A DNA stretch of 64,000 nt, from assembly GCF_037042905.1 (NCBI RefSeq), contig NC_087253.1:17838501-17902500 (forward strand). The letters run 5' to 3'. The position numbers and the translations under genes were made by a program. This document shows, piece after piece, positions 1-10,242 of this stretch. Position 1 is the first letter of the stretch. Every line of letters begins with the position of its first letter. The notes under the pieces were generated by a model, which was given only the letters and a program-made list of their open reading frames with translations, did not search any database and had not been told where the DNA came from. The DNA comes from Lytechinus pictus. Taxonomy: Eukaryota; Echinodermata; Echinoidea; Temnopleuroida; Toxopneustidae.

Positions 1-755
1 ATGTCTATTCTGCATAAACGAGTAACGCATCAACTTTGATTTGACACCTTTCTTGCGTCACAATTGTCACGGGATACAGAGTTATTGTCCATCGAAGACG
101 AAGGGTACAAAACACACTTTTTCCACTTTTGGGGGCTCTAATGTACAAGCACGAAACCAACTTTGTTGTAAGGTTTCGGTTTCATCATATATTTTTTCCC
201 TGCAAATTTCAAAGAAATGTTATCCTTCTTATATATATATATATATTTTTTTAAAGTAAATGTTACATAATTGGTATCTAGCTGTAATTATGGCTCAGCA
301 CATCCTCGGTGACATGCAGGCACATGTTTAGCATGACATAAATGTTCTTCATCACAACCCCGCAATGGTTAGAAAAAGAGCAATGCAAGTCATGCAGCGT
401 CAAATGTGAGGTACTGTGAAAATGTTGGAGGTGTTGGTGCAGAAAAGTTAGGGATGAATTACGTGTTCAACAGAGATTGGAGCCTGTCAGTTAATATGTA
501 AATGCCAGAAACTCACAAAACGGTAACAGAGGGTATATGGTTTTACTGAAATTTTGAAGGGAAAACTCTGATGAAACAAAAACCTTACAACAAATTAGTT
601 TTCACGCTTGTATTTTAAAACCATAAAAAGTGGAAAACGTGGGTTTTGCATCCTTCGTCTTCGATGGACCGTAACTATGTATCCCGTGACAATTGTGATG
701 CAAGGAAGGTGTCAAATTAAAGTTGATGAGTTACTCATTTATGCAGAATAGACAT
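1..755. repeat. Foldback element with terminal inverted repeats of about 120 bp
   Basis: The first ~120 bases reappear as a reverse complement at about 640-755. Both arms carry ATGTCTATTCTGCATAAA at the outer end and the motif CCATCGAAGACGAAGG inside, with scattered mismatches. The element may extend beyond the window start, so the target site duplication (TSD) cannot be checked. The small ORFs inside are mirror products of the arms and are not called as genes. Confidence 0.8.
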
Positions 756-800
756 CAGCAGAATTATGTATTCTTGATATAGCTGACCTTTGAGCTTCGG

Positions 801-2556
801 TTACCCTTTTTTTAGAAACAGGCATAAAACAGACAGAACAAATGTAAAATCACCAATATCAGTTAAATTACAATATCTACTGATGTGGTTATATACATAT
901 GCATGTTTTGCTATCCTATATAAACTACAATGAAGTAACCTTTGTTTCTTATTCATGATATTCCAGTTATCACGATATCGCAAGCAGCCATAAAAATAGG
1001 CAAAACAAATAACATTAATATAGAACACCAAATTTAGGTTTACGTGAAATTTGGTGTAATACATTTAATGCTGTATGTTTTCTTCCCTATAATCTTAATG
1101 AAGTAATTATATTCTTATTTACAATATTTACATTATCACAACATCGCGATCAGCCATAAAAAAAACGGACAAAAGAAGACTACTTGCTACAGCTGTGCCA
1201 AATCATTGAATATTGGCGATAAATCAAGATTTTTTAAACAGATACACGTCATTATAGTTGAAAAAGTATATAAACATTTCAATAAATGCAATACTGCACA
1301 CTCTTGGAAATGACGTGTGAGAATCATGTCCCTGTCGCAACCACTTAAAAAGGGATGCCTACTAAATTCTGATTAAAATAAATTGGATACAAACAGTAAA
1401 TCAAATAAGAAAAACGGTGAACGTTTCAGCAAAGTGGGATCGTAATTCTAAAAGAAACACATTTTGATTTTTCACTTTTCTCCTCCTTTTTAAAAAACAT
1501 AAAAACGAAGTGTTGCTCTACATGCATTGGCGGCAGAAGCCAAAAATTTAGGGGGGGGACCACCCAATTTTTTTGACAAGAAAAAAAAGGGTTATCAACC
1601 AAACTATTAATGGGAACAACATTATAGGGGGGTCCACCTGAATTTAGGGGGGACGCAGGAAACAAAATCGACAAGCAAAAAAAAAGGTTATCAACAAAAC
1701 AAATAATTTAGGAGGATCGTCCCCCACCTCAATTTAGGGGGGACAGTTTCCCCCGCCCCCCCCCCCGCCTCTGCCGCCTATGTTTACATGACATTCTTTA
1801 TGTCAAATGTAATTTCAAAATCTCTTTTCAAGAAAGTATGGTTTTGTAACTCAGATATGGGTACAAAATCCATCATTTACCTCCTTTCATGGCGATTGTT
1901 CTAGATTTGTTCAAATGTAAGTTCAGACTGCTGCGTATTTTCCACAGAAATTACTGTACAATATAGAACAATTCAGACAAACAAAAAGGAGGAGATGGTT
2001 GTTTTCAACGGATACAGGCCTGTTTGTACATGACTGAATCTCAAATGAGAATAGTCAAAGTAATTCTTGTAACTGCTGCTTCAGATTGATTAGAAAAATC
2101 AGGGCTTACATTTTTTTTACACGTGTGTATTGAGAATGATATTTATTCAAAGAGAATAACCTTTTATCATTTATTATTAAACAAACCATTACAAAAGCTA
2201 AATGTCAACTGAATGAAAATAAACTCTGTATGTATTTCTAGTTTAAAATTACATATCAGATATATAAGACAATTTTGAACTCCAAGATGCTTACTGGTAA
2301 ATGCAAGCAGGTTGGAAATGTTACGTGATAGGCAATGTAATGATTTGGAGGTAATGTTTTTTTTTTTTTTTGGGGGGGGGGGGTGGGAAAGGAGTTGGGA
2401 ATGGTCTGTGGTATATGTTTACATTATATACCACATGTGTACACATGATCTTACTAACAGGAAGGGGAAATTATTAGAGGATATCACACATTTCCCTTCT
2501 ACAAGAAAGTTATATCATACCACGCATCAATACTGATGTCATGTCATCCATAATAT
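801..2556. repeat. Segmental-duplication block 3' of TRIM copy 1
   Basis: This noncoding block lies immediately 3' of the minus-strand TRIM copy 1. It is recognisably the same sequence as about 13310-14700 (3' of TRIM copy 2) and 24820-26275 (3' of TRIM copy 3). Shared landmarks are a segment with AGAACAAATGTAAAATCAC, a segment with CTACTTGCTACAGCTGTGCC, and a G-run followed by a TATATACCACATGTG-like segment just before the gene. A small hAT-like element interrupts it at 1525-1782. I see no coding potential. Confidence 0.8.
1525..1782. mobile_element. Short nonautonomous hAT-like element
   Basis: The element starts CATTGGCGGCAGA and ends in the reverse complement of CATAGGCGGCAGA, giving matching terminal inverted repeats (TIRs). 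It is flanked by TCTACATG (1517-1524) and TTTACATG (1783-1790), an 8-bp TSD with one mismatch, the size typical of hAT. The interior is G-rich low complexity (repeats of AATTTAGGGGGG) and has no transposase. Confidence 0.72.
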
Positions 2557-4240
2557 TCAGTGGAATATATAAAGTCTATCCGGGGTGCAGAAAGCGATCT
2601 CTCCTGATCGGTATTGCTGAAGATAATACCAATGTCTCTCAGGCTTCTCAATCTTGTAATCATTAACAAGGTTTCGAATGTGCCTTAGTTCATTTGTATA
2701 CTCGTCAATGCTTACCAAACCTTCATCATGCTTCACCTTGGCTATCAGGATTGTATTCCATTGAGATACAGCAGCGTAAAGGTCGCTACCCGGTTTCTTT
2801 AATTCATGTTGTACAGCACCCTGTTTGTCTATCAATCTGATAGTATCATCTGATGAAGTGATCAGAGAACCATGGTAACAAGTGATTTGCTGGGCCATAT
2901 ACCCGTCGCATGCTATCTCCCTGACTGCTTGCCCACCTGATGTTGAAAAAACCTGGATCTTCCTGGCTTCCCAGTAGCTCACATAGATATGATCATCAGC
3001 ATCAACAGTGAGATGAGAAAACCCACCTTCATCTCTACTTAAAGTCTTAAACATTACATTCAATTTTGTGTACTCTGATGTGTACAGTGTGATATTGTTT
3101 GAAAAGTTAATCACAACACATCGACCATCAGAGAGGAATCCTACACCATAAATTTCAACATCCTTAAGAACTGTTTGCTGAAGCTGACCATCAGGAGAGA
3201 AGATATTCATATTTATCTGTCCAACATCCTACTGCCATCCTACCGTCTGGTGTACTAGTCATGTCACTAAGGCTATCCTCAGTAGGCAAAGTGACGTTCT
3301 TTTCAACCACATTAACAATCTTACCAAGGCCTAGCTCATCCTTTCCAATGTTTCTCTCAAAGCTTACACTTTTTCCCTTCTTGCTTGATTTTCTTGGCAG
3401 CTCATAGTCAGGATCCTCTTGATCAAAGGCCTCTCGTAAATCTTCACACATAGTGTCGTGTGCAGCTAGAGTATCCATATCAAATGGTATTTTTGTTTTA
3501 TTGGTTACCATCTCAGCAATGGTCGTCAACTGATTGACATGCCTCTGAGCCAATGTTTTCATGTTTTCCAATTCTTTCTCTACTCCTTCAGTCGTTCCTT
3601 TAACTTCTCTAAGTAGGATTTCTCTCTTATCTGTCAACTGCCTGACTGCTTCATCATATGCTTTGTTGATGTCACTTGTACACTGTTTCTTAGTATTGTC
3701 AACACTCTTCATCTGTTCATCTATGAAATCAACGTACTTCTGAAAGCATGATTGTTTCTTGTCCACCTTTGATTTCAGGTTTTCGATGCTCTTCATGTGT
3801 TTGTCCTCATAAGCAGCTGCCTCGACAACCTGATGCCCCTCGTCTTTATGTTCCATGACAACACACCTGAAGCATGTGAATCTCCTGCAGCTGGAACAGA
3901 AGCACTCCTCATCTTCTTTCGGGTGTTTCCTGCATTTGCGGTATCTACGGACTGACACGTTGCCTGATGAGATCTCACTCATGGCGATGACGTCATGACC
4001 TATGAAGTCTTCCCATTGAGAGTGCATATTAAGACAAGAGGTACAGAGATACTTTCCACAGTCTTGGCAGTAGACAACAGCACTGGGTTTGTCATTAGAT
4101 TTACAATTCGTGCAAATCTGCGGATGAAACTTCATGTCCTCTATTACATTTTTCAAAGCAAGATTTACCTGTAGTATGCTGACATCTTGGTTTGGGACCT
4201 GCGTTACAGCTCTGCAGACAGGGCATCGGATCTGACTGTT

Positions 4241-7200
4241 GGTCATTTTCAAACATAAGTGGACATGGGGGTGAAAATTAAAACTTGCTAGAAATCAGTA
4301 GGCTTCAATGGTTTTTTAAACTAGACATCTCAAAGAATGTTTTTCCATTTCAGTTACATAAAATTATTCATTGTGTCTTGAAATACAGTGAATTTAGTGC
4401 AAGGGAAATTTAATGTTACAAAATGCTGATTTTTGCATTAACATTCACATATTGCCTATCACAATATTAAATTTGTATTAGAAGCATATTTGTTGGCAAG
4501 ATACAAGCTCTGTATTGTAGCTAACTCCTAAATAACAAAAAAAAATTATCTGAAGTGTTTTTCTGAAAAAAGTAGATCTTGAAAGTTTTCAAAACTGGTT
4601 GTCGTGTCACTCACGTTTTAAAGACAAAAAGTTTTCTAGAGCTGTGTATTCTGAAAATTAATTTATCCCAGTACAGGAGCAAATACAGTTTTCCCATACC
4701 TTATTGTATATAAAGTAACTTGGTCCAATGTGTTAAGGCTAAGCTCAAATTAACTGTTAAAGTTATGTCGTGTCACTCACAATGTCGTGTCACTCACGAA
4801 ATGTCGTGTCACTCACGGTCTCATATTGTGTATAAAAAAGGACATCAAATAATTTTTAAAGCATTTTACGAGATAAATTCAGGGATGGAGTCAAAATGTT
4901 GTTCCTGACATCATTTAAGCCTATGTAAGGCTAATATTTTTTTCTGTTTTCCCAACTTCACCCCTATCAATGAAAATATAGAATTTGACGTTGAGTTCAT
5001 CTATTTTCTTTCCAATCCATGGTTTCCTCAGTTTCAAAAATCCTGACAACTTTCCATTCGTGTGAAGACTCAGATCCTAATTCATATTTTAATGATGTAC
5101 TGAGATAAAAGAATATAATAACATAATCAACACAAAATTATGAATATATCAAGAGAAAAACCACTGTACATAGTAATGAACATATTTACAGTGCATAAAG
5201 ATTTGGTGATGGTTCAAGTTAGTCAGGTATGACTTGAACATTCTCTGTCTCCATTTACAGAAATGAGCAGAACGTTCACCAATGTTTTTAGGAATGTTAT
5301 TTCTTTGTCTTACTAATTAAGAAAGGTTTAAAGCTAGCAAGGTCAGGGATCTTATTTTGAAATTTGCAGAAATAGATAAAATATTCTAATGGTAGAAAAG
5401 TGTATAAAGAGATCTCCGTGAACACCAAACATTCTTTCAAAATCAGAAAAAACTCTTTCCCTTCTGATTAATTAAAACTAACCTTTTTTGCCACAAAGCT
5501 TGTATTCGAGGACATGAAATAAACAATTTTTATGCAAGAACATCTCAGGTGAGAATATACTGAGATTTAAAAGAGCATTTTGGATATTGCTTGAAGTAGC
5601 TACATGCCTGGTTCAAAATCATTCTTTGTTCGGCCACGGGCCACCATTCATACCACTAGTGATGAACTAGGGTCTGCTCAGCAAACTACCGTGAGCGGGC
5701 TGATGTGGGTTCAGAGCTTATTTGCATTACACACAACAAATTGATAGAGTAAATTATGTATATGTAGGTCCAAACAAGTCCCAACCAAGACCGAATTTGC
5801 ATTTGAGCAACTTTGGTGAGTTGCCGTGTTTTCATGTAGATCAATTTTTCTTGGGGGGGTACCCTGGTTAGAACTGAGCTGGACCTCGTGGGGAAAAAGC
5901 TATGCCATATGGAGGTATAGGGGGAGTGTTTGATGGTTGGCCTTGGGGATGCTGAATTGAATTTCAGTGTAACATCCAAGGGCTCATCAAAGGAAAGGCT
6001 AATGACTTGTACAATGTAGTTGTAGGTAATACAAACAAACTGTGCTTTGGCTTTTTGCAAGAATCAGGTACTGACTATGCGTCTTTCACCTCGTGGCTTT
6101 CCATGTATTACCCGTGGTTTGGTTTATTATCAAATATGATAATTAGCAATGAAAAGCAGCTTGCAAGATTCCTGCTGAAAATCATAGCTCTGAATTTTGG
6201 TACAGTGCCTTTAGAGGGGTCCACATACAAGCAGTGTTCAGGAGAAAACCAATGCTTGATGAGTTAAACTTGATCCCTATTAAAGTTTCTCAAGGATTTG
6301 CTAATAGTCCATCTGAAGTGTGCAGCCAAGTAACTGTGGTTTGGTACAGTGTACAAAAAAAGACATTGAAGCTGCCAAGTCCTATTTGGACAATGCCTAG
6401 AATATTTAAGGAGGATAATATTGTAATCCAATATTTCAAGAAAAAGGAGTCATACATGACGTCATTGGCTACCAGACCATGCCAGATGATGCGAGTGACT
6501 ATTGAGAATACCTTTCTTACAAGGAAAAATTATTCCATCAGTGGTGGATGCTGAATTGTAAACCCGTAAACTTTCATATACAGATAGGGAGAAAGAGTTA
6601 GTTTTGAATGAAATCAGGCCACAAAAAGAATGTTTGAGTTGATGTCAATGCCAAGACCACATAACACCACCTTCAAGTGCCTCCTCCCCCAAAGAGGAGA
6701 GTGGTAGAAGCCCGAGTGTGACAATAATGTGGTATGGTATAGGGAATGTGAGTTGATGGGCAAATATGACCATAAACCAAGAATAAATCATAAGGATGAC
6801 ACATTATCAACTTTAAAGAAGGCAGTTGTTATGTAATTAAGCTTGTTTTTTGGTTGATGGGATTTCACTCTTGTACATCATGCCAAAAATACTTTCGTTG
6901 TTGAGATAAATGTTGTATTTTGCACTCGTCGTGTCACTCACGTTTTGGATGTCGTGTCACTCACGGTATATAGGAGGGCACCATTTTCCATAGAGAAGGT
7001 TTGATTGATTCTGACTATATGTGCTAGATAGGTACACTATTTACGTACATGTATGGGTACTCACAGAACTCCTGGACAGCTACTTGGGCACGAATCCAAT
7101 CATAAGTGATGATGGTCAGAAACCCATGTCCGAAATTTGTCGTGTCACTCACGCATCATTTTTCAATCATATCTACTAAACAAATTGTAGAATTCAAATC

Positions 7201-7334
7201 AAACTGGTAGTGGCCCATGCCAGTCCTACATTGTATATAATATAGTAGTCATGATTGATTCATAACCTTTAAGTTTAAAGATATGAGCCCTTAACCCTCT
7301 CCGATTGTCGTGTCACTCACATTTGAAAATGACC
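4241..7334. mobile_element. 3.1 kb inverted-repeat DNA transposon inside TRIM copy 1, with clustered GTCGTGTCACTCAC repeats
   Basis: The ends are perfect 13-bp inverted repeats (GGTCATTTTCAAA and its complement). TGTT flanks both sides (4237-4240, 7335-7338), which fits a 4-bp TSD. The intact paralogs read AGTT at the same place, so the target carried one substitution. Eight exact copies of GTCGTGTCACTCAC, all in one orientation, sit near the two ends: 4601, 4767, 4784, 4803, 6928, 6951, 7139 and 7307. This resembles subterminal transposase-binding arrays. The interior holds short ORFs on + (6007-6554) whose end (KEDNIVIQYFKKK) looks like a decayed transposon protein tail, but I cannot assign a transposase family. 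The superfamily is open; 4-bp TSDs are known in several, including Ginger, Sola and Chapaev. Confidence 0.85.
6007..6554 (+). pseudogene. Possible remnant of a transposon-encoded protein
   Basis: Two overlapping frames (6007-6267 and 6234-6554) read through about 550 bases inside the transposon that splits TRIM copy 1. The first includes GNTNKLCFGFLQ and the second FKEDNIVIQYFKKKES. Base composition is less AT-biased than in the surroundings, and the change of frame suggests a decayed ORF. No catalytic DDE/D pattern can be recognised, so the function is unknown. It could be the C-terminal part of the element's own protein. Confidence 0.3.
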
Positions 7335-7476
7335 TGTTACCGTGGCACTCCAAGAGGTTGTCCAAGCAAGTCTTGCAGAAAGTGTGAGAACAAGACAGAA
7401 TCTTGGGATCGGTGAATGTAGAAAGACACACAGGACACTCCATACTCTGGGAGATGGCATTCATTGCATCAGCCAT

Positions 7477-8060
7477 GGTGGGAATTATAGAATACTGCAA
7501 AATGAAAGACAATTAAGAAAACATGACACATGTAGTATTGGATATATTTTTATCGTTTAACTTACATCAATATTAAAGAGGTTTACCGGGAGATAATTAA
7601 CTCTAAAAGTTTGAGTTACACATGACCTATGTTTTTTTTCTTCATTTATATCAGATCGTGCCCTGCCCCTGGTCCCTTCTCGAAATATGTGGAGCGCTTC
7701 TGGCAGTCTCGCCTGCATTATACGAATCAATATATCAGCAGTGCTGACATTGAAAACTGCTATAAATTAATTAAATAAAGGCTTTTAAAAGGAGAAATTA
7801 TAATTTGTAAACAAATTTTCGGTATTAATCCTATGTGTTTAAGATCGCATGCTCGATATGTAATGAAAATCATAAGTCAGAAAAAATTGGAACCAGTGGG
7901 ATTCGAACCTGCCATCTACTGCTTTCCGGGCAGCGACTCAACACCAGGCTATTCTGGTTCACGGCTAAGTCACGATGAACTGGAATACAAATACCCTCGA
8001 TCCTCTTCTTCTGACTCATTATACAAATGTAGACAATAGATCATATAGCTAACCCCCGCT
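7477..8060. repeat. 5' flank of TRIM copy 1 (segmental-duplication block)
   Basis: Read on minus, a pyrimidine tract ending in TTTTGCAG lies just upstream of the ATG (acceptor about 7495-7497). It is conserved in all three copies and suggests a noncoding 5' exon spliced to the coding exon. The rest (AACTTACATCAATATTAAAG onward) is paralogous to 18870-19030 and to 43476-43970. A tRNA-like sequence lies inside it. Confidence 0.75.
7889..7960 (-). repeat. tRNA-like sequence (pseudo-tRNA or SINE head), copy in unit 1
   Basis: Read on minus, 72 bases begin GAACCAG and end CTGGTTCC, so a 7-bp acceptor stem can pair. An A-box-like TAGCCTGGTG and a B-box GGTTCGAATCC are present. The T-stem pairs poorly and the D-arm is irregular, so I do not call a functional tRNA. 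A diverged copy lies in the paralogous flank at about 43797-43868, so it predates the segmental duplication. Confidence 0.55.
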
Positions 8061-8094
8061 TCAATATATACATACATATGCATATATATATGTA

Positions 8095-8333
8095 CACTGT
8101 AAAAACTGTGGTGTTTAAACTGACACCAATTGGTGTTAATAGAGGACCACACCCTGAGGTGTTAAAATAACACCGTAGAGATTGAACATAACACCAAAGA
8201 GTGTAAATGTAACAACCATAGGTGTTGTAATAACACCTATCGGTGTAAGACTAACACCACCAATGTAACACCGGTGTAAAATAACTGGTGTGGTCCTCTA
8301 TGTACACCGGTTAACACCACAGTTTTTGCTGTG
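8095..8333. mobile_element. TA-flanked MITE (CACTGTAAAAACTGTGG family)
   Basis: The left end CACTGTAAAAACTGTGG matches the reverse complement of the right end, CACAGCAAAAACTGTGG. Further in, both arms share the segment containing AGAGGACCAC. TA dinucleotides flank both ends, as expected for Tc1/mariner-type MITEs. The interior is rich in GGTGTTA/TAACACC repeats and can fold extensively. It sits inside a (TA)n tract. Confidence 0.8.
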
Positions 8334-8360
8334 TATATATACATATATATATATATATAC

Positions 8361-8421
<61 letters not shown>
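8334..8421. repeat. (TA)n / (CATA)n microsatellite
   Basis: This is a simple TATA and CATA repeat. Similar tracts lie at the equivalent place in the other units, near 21984-22010, 22355-22370 and 47360-47420. ORFs predicted in it (poly Tyr-Ile) are artefacts. Confidence 0.9.
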
Positions 8422-8422
<1 letters not shown>

Positions 8423-9990
8423 TTGGTTACCATAGCAACATATTTTTTCCTTCCAAAAATCACATTTTATTAATTTCTAATCTCCATACTTTCAAATTAG
8501 GTATGGTATTATATTGTATTACCGTTTGTCCCCAAATTTAACCTTAAAAATTACCTGCATATGGTCTAAGCCGAGTGTCATGCGATTCATAAATTTATAT
8601 TTGTTTTTTTTTCTCTAGTTTTCAATTCAAAGTTCAAAACAGGATATTTTTATTCTGTAAAATAGAAAAGTCATGATTAAGAGGAATGTGAAAAATGGGT
8701 GTGGCTAATATGACGTCAATTAAAAGAAACCGCACATGCAAGGCCAGGGTACCTCGATGCCACCTGCATGCCATATTCTTGGAGTATACGTAGACACCCT
8801 AAAATACATACTGCCACTTTCAGTAAAAAAAATATACATATTATACATACCCAACGAACTTGACGGTCATAATGGCATATCTGCCGGACTTGGTACACTC
8901 CAGAGCCAGGACAACCCGGGGGGGGGGGGGGGGATAACCCAGCCAGAGGAACAGATCGCTTTATGTTAATGAACTCATGTACATCTATCAGTTTGTTTCT
9001 AACTATACCGTAAAAGGGCTGATAATAAAAAAATGCACATGGACATACGTGTATCTCCTTATTAATTCACTCACCTCTAAAGTTAGGCCCTTGGTCCGTT
9101 ACTTAATATTTGACGATCTCAGACACACTTTGAACAGGCCGGAAATGTTAGTGAACTTGCTATAATAGGACGAGTACTACATGTAGTTTATGCAGTCTCA
9201 GTACAGTTTGTTTTGATTTAGCTCTGCTATTGCTCACTATACTAGCTGTTTGGTAATTCGTGTTCAGATATTTTGAGTGACTGGAAATTTCCCACCGACC
9301 TTCGACCTTAGTCGCGCGCACGTTGCGATATCAACGTATCTCGGAAAAAAAAGATAATAACATAAAATTTGCAAAAGGGGTTAGATCCACTTAATTTAGA
9401 CCATTCCGAGAAATTCATGTTCTTTACCTGGCTTTTAATTCTCCCATATTGCAATATTCTTATGCAAACCTATGGAATTTTCATGCACTACCCTACCAGA
9501 TGAACATAAAATTTGGTATAAAATAAATCTACCAATCCTAAATAATTAATATTTCTTAAAAATACCATTGTGGATGTAGCTCCTTTTGCGGGCCACCACA
9601 ATTCTGTAAATGCCCACACTTGGTGGCCCGGTCAGGCTGCCAAAGTTTTGATACATTGTAATGTTTCTTTTTGTTTTAGGGCCACCAAATGTGCTTGGGG
9701 GCCACCAAAAATATGAAATAAATGGACAAAATGGCCACTAAGAAAATTAGTGTGGAGCCTTGCACGAGGTGAATTTTAGGATGTTGCAGTACTACAATGG
9801 CACAGGAGGGTAGTGTAGATTACTTTCTCCGGAATGAAAGGTTTATCCTATTTAAAGACTACATTGTATGAGCAAAGGCAATGGCAGGATATTTTTGGGG
9901 GCTGGGTGAGGGGGGGGGGGGACCTAAGGTGACTTTATCCCCCTCTCAATGAAATACGGGGGTAATGTACATTACCTCTCTTTTAGATAC
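8422..9990. repeat. Segmental-duplication upstream block, unit 2 copy
   Basis: It begins with an ATTTGGTTACCATAGCAAC segment and runs to a G-rich run followed by CCTAAGGTGACTTTATC. The same block occurs at 22385-23720 and, more diverged, at 47430-48640. Landmarks include CCCACCGACCTTCGACC, TAGTCGCGCGCACGTTG and AAAAGGGGTTAGATCCACTT. A poly-G tract occurs near 8920-8934. No gene is seen. Confidence 0.75.
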
Positions 9991-10242
9991 CGTGAATTTC
10001 TCTTTTAAAATATCTTGACCCAGGCCTCTCCTTTTGATACTTTTCTTTCTTCTTATCTTTTTTTCTGACTCTTGTTATTTTCACTCCAACTCCATATCTT
10101 ACTGTCTGTCTCCTACTCAATCTCTGTCTCTCTCTCTCCCATTCTTCCTCTCTCACAAATATGCTCTCTCTCTCTCACACACACACACACCACACCACAT
10201 CACATCATCTCTCTCCAATTCTACCTCTCCCATTCTACTTCT

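Larger units (their letters stand above)
2557..7476 (-). pseudogene. TRIM-family gene copy 1, disrupted by a transposon and a frameshift
   Basis: This is a paralog of the two intact TRIM genes in the window, read on the minus strand. The 5' piece (7476 to about 7336) encodes the start MADAMNAISQ and the first half of the C3HC4 RING, through Leu-Glu-Cys-His-Gly-Asn. A 3.1 kb DNA transposon (4241-7334) then interrupts the RING. Coding resumes at about 4236 with the last RING cysteine pair (RCPVC), both B-boxes, the coiled coil and the propeller. A second lesion lies near 3210-3225. Compared with copy 3, one extra nucleotide follows the codons for GCWT, so the long frame stops at 3191 while the downstream propeller continues in another frame to 2557. 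With both lesions it should not make a normal RING E3 ligase. A RING-less product from the 3' part remains possible, because its ORF has an ATG at 4252 supplied by the transposon end. The frameshift alone could be a sequencing error; the insertion is clear. Confidence 0.9.

Noticed and set aside
7889-7960. Functional tRNA gene
   Set aside because: A 7-bp acceptor stem and A/B boxes exist, but the T-stem pairs badly and the paralogous copy has mutations in the stem.
8237-8541. Tyr/Ile-rich ORFs on both strands
   Set aside because: They are translations of (TA)n and (CATA)n microsatellite.
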